Below, in pieces: positions 1-4,258 of a stretch of 5,948 bases of DNA. Below the pieces are notes generated by a model that ran no database searches, was not told the origin of the DNA, and was given only the letters and a program-made list of their open reading frames with translations. The position numbers and the translations under genes were made by a program. Position 1 is the stretch's first letter; every line of letters starts with the position of its first letter. The stretch comes from Methyloligella sp. (lineage in GTDB: Bacteria > Pseudomonadota > Alphaproteobacteria > Rhizobiales > JALUTE01), in NCBI GenBank assembly GCA_027058255.1, contig JALUTE010000096.1, positions 1 through 5,948 of the forward strand, written 5' to 3'.

Positions 1-1191
1 GCACTGGCCGGAACGGCTGTGTCCGAGCTGCTCGAAATCCCGGAAGACGCGCGGGAAGTCTTTCTCGGCGATTCCGGGCCCCGTGTCGACGACAGAGAGC
101 TTTGCCCAGACGATGCCATCGCTGTCGTCTTTGCGCTCGGAGGCGGGCAGTGTGTCGGCAATCAGCTTGATGAGGCCGGTCTCGGTGAACTTGAGGGCAT
201 TGGAGAGAAAGTTGTTCAGGATCTGCGAGATGCGGCCCGCATCGCCCAGGAAGACCCGGTCGAGCTCGCTGGCGACGTAATGGATGAAGCCCAGCTCCTT
301 GAGGCGGATCTGGGCGTCCCAGAACTCGGCGGTGTTCTCGACCATCTCCCCGAAATGGAAGGGCACCTTCTCCAGGTCGAGCTTGCCCGCCTCCATCTTG
401 GAGAAGTCTAGAATGTCGCCGAGAATGATGCGCAATGCCTCGCCGCTGCGGATGGCGGTGCGCAGCAGTTCCGTGGCCTTGGGGGGAATGCGCATATCCT
501 GCAGCAGGCTGAGCGTGCCGAGCACGCCATTGAGCGGCGTGCGGATCTCATGGCTGAGGATGGCGATGATCTCCGACTTGGCGGCATCGGCGCCTTCGGC
601 CTCCTCCTTGGCTGCGCGCAGGCGCTGCTCGCTTGCCTTGCGGCGGGAGATGTCGCGCAGGAAAACCGTGGAGAGGGTCGCGCCGGCGAGCGTGAAGCTG
701 GAGATCGTGGCCTCGACCGGGATCTCGCGCCCATCGGACCTGCGCGCGAGGAACTCATAGCGCTCGTTCCAGGTGTCGGTCGCGTCGCCATCGGGCGTGG
801 GCGAGCCGTCCGAGGGTGCGGGCGCGTCCTCGCTTCCCTCTTCCTCCGGCGCGCCCTGGCCGCAGGTCGGTGCGCTGGCGTCGAGAGCCTTGAGGTGCGA
901 CCAGTGCGGCGCGGGAATGATCGTCTCGGAGATGTGCCGGCCGACGATCGTCTCGCGGGCGTGGCCGAAGATGGCCTCGGCGGCCCGGTTCAACTCCAGC
1001 ACCTTGCCGCGCTGGTCGAGAATGAACACGGCGTCGAGCGCCGCGTCGATGAATGTGCGGAACAGGTTTCGCCCCTTGGCCAGTCCGCTGCTGGAAAGCT
1101 CTACGCGCTTCAACATCTGCTCGATCTCGGGCATCGCTCCAGATCGTTGGAGAATGCCTCCGCCACCCTTGTTGAACCCGGTGGCGAGCAT
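1..1191 (-). CDS. PAS-domain sensor histidine kinase, 3' end outside window
   Basis: This is the N-terminal 397 residues of a two-component sensor kinase that would autophosphorylate on histidine and pass the phosphate to a response regulator. A PAS fold lies at about residues 47-182, starting FIDAALDAVFI and closing with the typical LRDISRRK. A short coiled linker leads to the HisKA H-box SHEIRTPLNG with the phospho-acceptor at His214. The HATPase_c domain shows the N-box (NNFLSNALKFT, Asn331), the G1 box (DTGPG, Asp369) and the F-box (RVFRDFEQL). The window edge falls just before the expected GTGLGL box, so any receiver or Hpt domain cannot be seen. No membrane segment is visible, so it should be cytoplasmic. 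An acidic Pro/Gly-rich insert at about 104-140 splits the PAS. The start is uncertain: ATG 1191 is the first in frame after a stop at 1204-1206 but has no clear ribosome site, and in-frame ATGs at 1134 and 1116 are alternatives. The signal or ligand sensed cannot be named. Confidence 0.93.
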   Translation of the reverse strand, partial: MLATGFNKGGGGILQRSGAMPEIEQMLKRVELSSSGLAKGRNLFRTFIDAALDAVFILDQRGKVLELNRAAEAIFGHARETIVGRHISETIIPAPHWSHLKALDASAPTCGQGAPEEEGSEDAPAPSDGSPTPDGDATDTWNERYEFLARRSDGREIPVEATISSFTLAGATLSTVFLRDISRRKASEQRLRAAKEEAEGADAAKSEIIAILSHEIRTPLNGVLGTLSLLQDMRIPPKATELLRTAIRSGEALRIILGDILDFSKMEAGKLDLEKVPFHFGEMVENTAEFWDAQIRLKELGFIHYVASELDRVFLGDAGRISQILNNFLSNALKFTETGLIKLIADTLPASERKDDSDGIVWAKLSVVDTGPGIAEKDFPRVFRDFEQLGHSRSGQC

Positions 1192-1254
1192 GGCAGCGCA
1201 GTCTTAACATCGCGTGCAGCGAGGCCCTGTCCCGGCGAGGCATCGGGATCAGAG

Positions 1255-1269
1255 ATAACGCCCGGTTAA
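1255..1269 (-). promoter_or_regulatory. CtrA-like site upstream of the kinase gene
   Basis: On the minus strand this reads TTAACCGGGCGTTAT, that is TTAA-N7-TTAT. It differs by one base from the TTAA-N7-TTAA consensus of CtrA, the alphaproteobacterial cell-cycle and motility regulator. It lies about 65 nt upstream of the first kinase ATG, a plausible promoter distance. The match is short and the alphaproteobacterial origin is itself inferred, so this is only a candidate. Confidence 0.25.
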
Positions 1270-1301
1270 CGGCGCCTGCGCATTTTTTCCGATCCGGCGC
1301 C

Positions 1302-1330
1302 GCGCCCCGCCGGACGGTCCGGCAGGGCGC
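1302..1330 (-). terminator. GC-rich hairpin after the Nudix-like gene
   Basis: An inverted repeat: GCGCCC and GCCGGA on the left pair with TCCGGC and GGGCGC on the right around a 3-nt loop, with a single C/A mismatch between the two stem blocks. It starts 9 nt past the stop codon of the minus-strand Nudix-like gene, where a terminator or mRNA 3'-end stabiliser would sit. On the minus strand the hairpin is not followed by a T-run (the nearby homopolymer reads as A on that strand), so it is not a textbook intrinsic terminator. Confidence 0.5.
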
Positions 1331-1338
1331 GCGAGGGC

Positions 1339-1932
1339 CTAGCGACGATAGCCCGCGAGGAGGAGCGCCAGGAGGTGCTCCGCCTTGGCGAACGCGCCCT
1401 GGCGTGCGTGGGCGATCGCCTCGGTATGGGTGAGGCGCAGGACGCGCGGCGTTCTCGAGTCCGCCTCCGCATCGGCCTGCATCTGCGCCCCGCCGGCCGC
1501 CTTTGGGGCTCGGCCCGGCCCCGTCAGGGGCGTGACATCATGGGCGATGAAGATGTGGGCCTCGATGCACTGGCCCTGGTCGGTGACGAAGAGGCGGCCG
1601 GCGGGCGCGCAGCAGACGCAACCATAGCCCAGCGCGGCGAGCATGGATTCGGCCTCCTCGGCCATGTCGTGGGGGGCGGACGAGGAGGGCCCCCCGGGAA
1701 GATCGAGCATCGTCACCCGGTCGCCGCCGCCCTCGGCGCGCGGTCGCTCGAGGCACAGGAGGTGCCCCTCCGGCGTGATCGGGCAAATGGAGATGCGATC
1801 GCCCTTTTTCGTCCCGACCTGTCCTCCGGGCGGCGAACCGTAGGGGGCGCGAGGCCCGGTCGGGCCGATCGAGAGGGGCTCGGGCGGGCGGTGCGCGGTG
1901 TGCTCCCACGCTTTCAATGTTGCTTCGGTCAT
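1339..1932 (-). CDS. Nudix-fold protein with degenerate Nudix box
   Basis: A 197-residue protein. Residues 41-135 follow the ADP-ribose-pyrophosphatase-type Nudix layout: a first strand (RISICPITPEGHLLCLERP), then LDLPGG at 76-81, a 20-residue helix region, LGYG, and a strand EAHIFIAHDV. The C-terminal TEAIAHARQGAFAKAEHLLALLL also matches that family's last helix. Family members hydrolyse nucleoside diphosphates linked to another group, using the GX5EX7REUXEEXGU box. Here the spacing is exact (81-103), but the E, R, E and EE positions read P87, E95, S96 and AA (99-100), so hydrolysis is unlikely. A ligand-binding or sensory role is an inference. The protein has six cysteines, including C105, C107 and C108. 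The ATG at 1932 is chosen because GGGAG lies 8 nt upstream; the frame stays open further upstream to an ATG at 2073, but that stretch overlaps the previous gene. It lies 76 nt downstream of the ManC-like gene, probably in one operon. Confidence 0.8.
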   Translation of the reverse strand: MTEATLKAWEHTAHRPPEPLSIGPTGPRAPYGSPPGGQVGTKKGDRISICPITPEGHLLCLERPRAEGGGDRVTMLDLPGGPSSSAPHDMAEEAESMLAALGYGCVCCAPAGRLFVTDQGQCIEAHIFIAHDVTPLTGPGRAPKAAGGAQMQADAEADSRTPRVLRLTHTEAIAHARQGAFAKAEHLLALLLAGYRR

Positions 1933-1940
1933 GATCCTGG

Positions 1941-1945
1941 CTCCC
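1941..1945 (-). promoter_or_regulatory. Shine-Dalgarno of the Nudix-like gene
   Basis: GGGAG on the minus strand, 8 nt before the ATG at 1932. It decides the start against an in-frame ATG 141 nt further upstream that would overlap the end of the preceding gene. Confidence 0.65.
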
Positions 1946-2008
1946 TGATCTCCCTTTTCGGGTTCGTTGGCTGTCAGTGTTCCGTGTGCCGGGGCGCGCG
2001 TGTCGCAC

Positions 2009-2899
2009 TCAGGCGACGGCGGTCCCGGCGCGGGCATCCATTTCCATCGGGCAGCGGCGGGCATCGCAGCCACCGTCGCGGCGCGCCTCGGCCACGACCA
2101 CCGCCGCCGATCCGCTGCCGGCGAGGATCACCTCGTCGAGGGAGAGCGCCGGCAAGGCGTCGAGGCGTCCGGCGTCCAGCTCGACGCGGCGCTGCGAAGC
2201 ACCTCCATAGGCGAAGGCGGCAAGGGCGGCGGCGTGATAGTCGGGCCGCTCGCGTCGGAACATCTCGATCAGGCTCTCGGTATCGAAGAGCAGCATGCCG
2301 CTGTTCCAGACGAGACGCGGGGAGCGCTCGCCTTCCGGGCCCGACACTGCCGCCGCGCTGCGGACGAAGCGCTCGAGCACGCCGAGATTCTCGCCTGCGC
2401 CCGCCGTGCCGATGGCGAGGGCGTGACCGACCCGGATGAGGCCGTGGGGCGGTGCGTCGGCCATGGCGGTCGCGGCGCTGGCCTCGATGCCGATGGCAAC
2501 CACCGTTCCGTTCTGCGCTGCGGGCAGGGCGTGGGCGAGCGCGCGGTGCAGGACTTGCCCTTCGGGAAGCAATGGGTTCTCGGGCACCAGAAGAAGTTGG
2601 CGGCCCAGCCCGTAGGTCTTGGCGAACAGGGCCCCGAGCAGGGCCGTGGGGGCGGCGTCGAGGGGGCGGTGAGAGAGGATGAGACCGGCAGGCTCGGGAT
2701 CCATGTCGGCGAGGCTGCGCGCCACCTTGTCGCGTGCGGTGCCCGCCGAGACCAGGATGGGCGGAACCCGCAGGCCAGCGCCCTGCAGGGCCACGGCGCT
2801 GTCGCGCACGGCATCCCCGGAGCCGAGGCCAGCGGCCGAGCGCGCGCCGGGCAGGGCGACGACAACAGGGGTGACGAGGTCGATATCGGTTGTCCACAT
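2009..2899 (-). CDS. ManC-like nucleotidyltransferase-fold protein, catalytic motifs lost
   Basis: A 296-residue protein recognisable as a relative of mannose-1-phosphate guanylyltransferase, which makes GDP-mannose from GTP and mannose-1-phosphate. Landmarks in the family's order: first strand TPVVVALPG (10-18); AGLILSHRPLDAAPTALLGAL (71-91), matching the family's ILEPxxRNTAPAIALAAL; a segment matching the DHVI region (105-113); ERFVRS (176-181) where the family has FVEKP; WNSGMLLF (198-205); RRERPD (215-220); and PALSLDEVILA (250-260), where the family has PSxSIDYAVME. The N-terminal GGxGTRLWPLSR nucleotide-binding loop is replaced by PGARSAAGLGSGDAV. The Asp of DHVI and the Lys of FVEKP are also gone, and the protein lacks the C-terminal isomerase half of bifunctional ManC. 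It is therefore probably not a working transferase. ATG 2899 is preceded by GGAGG at 5 nt. It is the first gene of the likely pair with the Nudix-like gene and is divergent from the adhesin-head gene. Confidence 0.75.
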   Translation of the reverse strand: MWTTDIDLVTPVVVALPGARSAAGLGSGDAVRDSAVALQGAGLRVPPILVSAGTARDKVARSLADMDPEPAGLILSHRPLDAAPTALLGALFAKTYGLGRQLLLVPENPLLPEGQVLHRALAHALPAAQNGTVVAIGIEASAATAMADAPPHGLIRVGHALAIGTAGAGENLGVLERFVRSAAAVSGPEGERSPRLVWNSGMLLFDTESLIEMFRRERPDYHAAALAAFAYGGASQRRVELDAGRLDALPALSLDEVILAGSGSAAVVVAEARRDGGCDARRCPMEMDARAGTAVA

Positions 2900-2904
2900 G
2901 ACGG

Positions 2905-2909
2905 CCTCC
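2905..2909 (-). promoter_or_regulatory. Shine-Dalgarno of the ManC-like gene
   Basis: GGAGG on the minus strand, 5 nt before the ATG at 2899. It selects this start over an in-frame ATG at 2986, whose 29 extra residues show no resemblance to the family. Confidence 0.7.
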
Positions 2910-3057
2910 GAAGGTGAGCGGCAAGGCATGCCGGGCTTGTCGCAGGCCGTGTCGCAAGGGCTGTGCCGAGTGGGGTGCGCTTGCAAAAATTGGCGAAAAA
3001 GTCCGGAAAATTGGGACTATTTGGCTGTTTTCCCGATCCGGGGCCAGGTGAGGTGAG

Positions 3058-3074
3058 CTTGGCAAACTGCCAAG
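3058..3074. promoter_or_regulatory. Operator-like dyad CTTGGCA-AAC-TGCCAAG
   Basis: A perfect 7-bp inverted repeat around a 3-nt centre, about 160 nt upstream of the ManC-like start. The size and symmetry suit a dimeric helix-turn-helix repressor. The cognate regulator is not in the window and no family can be assigned from the site alone. Confidence 0.45.
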
Positions 3075-3160
3075 TTGTGCATCCTGCCATTGCAATTTGC
3101 AAAGCCGGCCAGGCCCCGCCATGCGCATCTTTTGCGTCCTGGAAAAGTGTCTTCATGTAC

Positions 3161-3202
3161 GCGAATAAAGACAGATGACAATTTGTCTCTGGTGCGAATA
3201 AA
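3161..3202 (+). repeat. Direct repeat GCGAATAAA, 33-bp period
   Basis: Two identical nonamers at 3161-3169 and 3194-3202, spaced 33 bp, close to three helical turns, so both would face the same side of the helix. The second overlaps the left arm of the palindrome at 3198-3212. This fits paired binding of one regulator but is not proof of it. Confidence 0.4.
3177..3187. promoter_or_regulatory. Operator-like dyad GACAATTTGTC
   Basis: A perfect 5-bp inverted repeat around one central base, within the AT-rich stretch. Its core CAATTTG recurs at 3093-3099 inside the TTGCAA-T-TTGCAA repeat. Confidence 0.35.
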
Positions 3203-3212
3203 CTGAGTTTAT
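3198..3212. promoter_or_regulatory. Operator-like palindrome ATAAACTGAGTTTAT
   Basis: A perfect 7-bp inverted repeat around one central base. It lies 23 bp centre-to-centre from the previous dyad and about 200 nt upstream of the plus-strand adhesin-head gene. It is the strongest single operator candidate in the region. Confidence 0.45.
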
Positions 3213-3410
3213 CACGCTCAATAGCAAGGACAAACGCATGCATAACATATGATTAACCATGCCTGATTGCGGATCATTTACACTTTTCAAGGGTAATTCG
3301 CAGCGGATGGGCCGCAGCGTTCCTTTGGTCCCGGTGCCAGGCGGAGCGCAAGCCGAGCACTGGGGGTCGCAATGGGAGGGGCATGATCAAGAGGACAGGA
3401 GCTTGCAGCC

Positions 3411-3896
3411 ATGGCGCGCAAGAGGACCGGGGTCTTGAACGAGGCGGGGCGGGAAAACAGCGAGGTGCCGGTGACCGAGGGCCTGGAGTCCGCGGTCCTG
3501 TTGGAGCGTCTCGAGCAGCGGCTGATGTTGGACGCGGCCGCCCTGATTAGCGCCGTCGAGGCGCCGGCGGACGCGCCGGCCGAGGCGAGGAAGGTGTCGC
3601 CAGTCCAGGAGCCCGGACCGGCGGCGTCGGCCATGGCGCTCGAAGGGGCGGGGGAGAACGCGAGCGCGCCCGCACCAGGGCTCGGATCGCTGGCGGCCGC
3701 GGGTGCGGGCGACACCGCCGCGTGGCAAGACGATGTGTCCGGGGCGGGAGTCGATGCGGCTCTCCCGGACGGGCGCGCAGGTGGTGCCGAGACCGCGCCC
3801 GGTGCCGAGGGCGCTGCGCGTCTCGGCGGCGACGGTGAACTCGAGGCGGCCCCGTCGGCGAGCCACTCGTCGATTCCGGCCTCCGGTACGACCTGA
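3411..3896 (+). CDS. Small protein with adhesin-type LEPR/LEQR head motif
   Basis: A 161-residue protein. A basic N-terminus (MARKRTG) is followed at residues 29-44 by LLERLEQRLMLDAAAL. This fits the LEPR-xLL-type motif (LE-x-R-x-L/M-L/F-D/S-A) found near the N-terminus of very large repetitive surface or RTX/VCBS-type proteins exported by type I secretion. The rest is Ala/Gly/Pro/Glu-rich, of low complexity and probably disordered. No cadherin, VCBS or GGxGxD calcium repeats, no signal peptide and no membrane segment are visible. Third codon positions are almost all G/C up to the stop, supporting real coding. The start has GGAG 9 nt upstream. Its neighbour 362 nt downstream is a TolC-family channel, which supports a link to type I export. 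It may be the surviving head of a lost giant adhesin or a genuine small protein; the sequence does not decide. Confidence 0.65.
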   Translation: MARKRTGVLNEAGRENSEVPVTEGLESAVLLERLEQRLMLDAAALISAVEAPADAPAEARKVSPVQEPGPAASAMALEGAGENASAPAPGLGSLAAAGAGDTAAWQDDVSGAGVDAALPDGRAGGAETAPGAEGAARLGGDGELEAAPSASHSSIPASGTT

Positions 3897-4048
3897 AAGC
3901 GCCGTCAGTGCCGGACGGGGATGGGGGAGCCGGCCGCCAGGCCGCGGCGGAGCGTGCGGGTGTGCAGGAGGGTTCAGCCAGGCGCAGCGGGGTGGCGCGC
4001 AGATCTTCTCCACAGTGACACAGGCGGTTCTCCGGTGAGGGTGGCAAT

Positions 4049-4129
4049 ATAACAAAAACCTGAAACGCAGACTAAAAACATGAATAACGACAGCTTAGGG
4101 CGTTTGGTGGCGCCCTGTTTTTTTGTTAT
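4049..4129. repeat. Outer inverted repeat enclosing the terminator
   Basis: ATAACAAAAA at 4049-4058 is the exact reverse complement of TTTTTGTTAT at 4120-4129. The right arm overlaps the terminator's T-run and the left arm lies 38 nt before the terminator stem. In RNA the upstream A-rich arm could pair with the U-tract, either as an extended stem or as a competing fold. Confidence 0.45.
4097..4124 (+). terminator. Rho-independent terminator before the TolC gene
   Basis: The stem AGGGCG/CGCCCT (4097-4102 and 4111-4116) with an 8-nt loop is followed by G and seven T residues. This is a textbook intrinsic terminator on the plus strand. It lies 200 nt past the stop of the adhesin-head gene and 134 nt before the TolC-family start, so the two genes are probably separate transcription units, or the TolC gene is reached only by read-through. 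The remainder of the gap 3897-4258 is GC-rich up to about 4040 and A-rich around 4045-4095; no other gene is seen in it. Confidence 0.85.
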
Positions 4130-4246
4130 GTGTGGGCATTGTTCATGTGATGTCCCGAAATCGTTCAGTATTGCGGACGCAGACTTGGAGCCCTGGCCGG
4201 GGGCACACCCAAGAGGCGGGAGTGCGGGAAGGCGTATCCAGTCTGA

Positions 4247-4252
4247 GAGGGA
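4247..4252 (+). promoter_or_regulatory. Shine-Dalgarno of the TolC-family gene
   Basis: GAGGGA lies 6 nt before the ATG at 4259. It supports this start, which also places the lipoprotein signal at the N-terminus. Confidence 0.7.
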
Positions 4253-4258
4253 AAGTTC

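Larger units (their letters stand above)
2900..3410. promoter_or_regulatory. Divergent intergenic control region
   Basis: No convincing gene lies in these 511 bases. The left part carries the leader of the minus-strand ManC-like gene. From about 3140 to 3300 the composition falls to about 40% G+C (25 and 22 G/C per 60 in two consecutive lines), far below the surrounding coding DNA. Dyads stand at 3058-3074, 3177-3187 and 3198-3212, TTGCAA occurs at 2981-2986 and twice at 3090-3102, and GCGAATAAA is repeated at 3161 and 3194. A TTAACCAT half-site, resembling those bound by CtrA, is at 3253-3260. This region must hold the promoters for both flanking genes, but no -35/-10 pair stands out enough to call. 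Confidence 0.6.

Noticed and set aside
550..1269. 239-residue plus-strand open frame
   Set aside because: Antisense to the kinase PAS and HisKA regions, whose minus-strand translation contains unmistakable SHEIRTPLNG and DISRRK motifs.
1375..2439. 354-residue plus-strand open frame
   Set aside because: Runs antisense through both the Nudix-like and ManC-like genes. It is very Arg-rich with no domain, as expected for a shadow in GC-rich DNA.
3058..3080. Sigma-54 promoter around TTGGCA...TTGTGC
   Set aside because: The invariant GG and GC are not ten bases apart, so the -24/-12 spacing fails; the dyad reading fits better.
1974..3243. Long minus-strand frames overlapping the ManC-like gene in other phases (384 and 324 residues)
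   Set aside because: Arg/Pro/Ser-rich low-information translations. The frame with WNSGMLLF and a GGAGG ribosome site is the credible one.
3866..4017. Possible frameshifted continuation of the adhesin-head protein to a stop at 4015-4017
   Set aside because: The third frame is open and moderately GC-biased at third positions, but no domain is recognisable, and the annotated frame keeps strong codon bias right up to its own stop at 3896.
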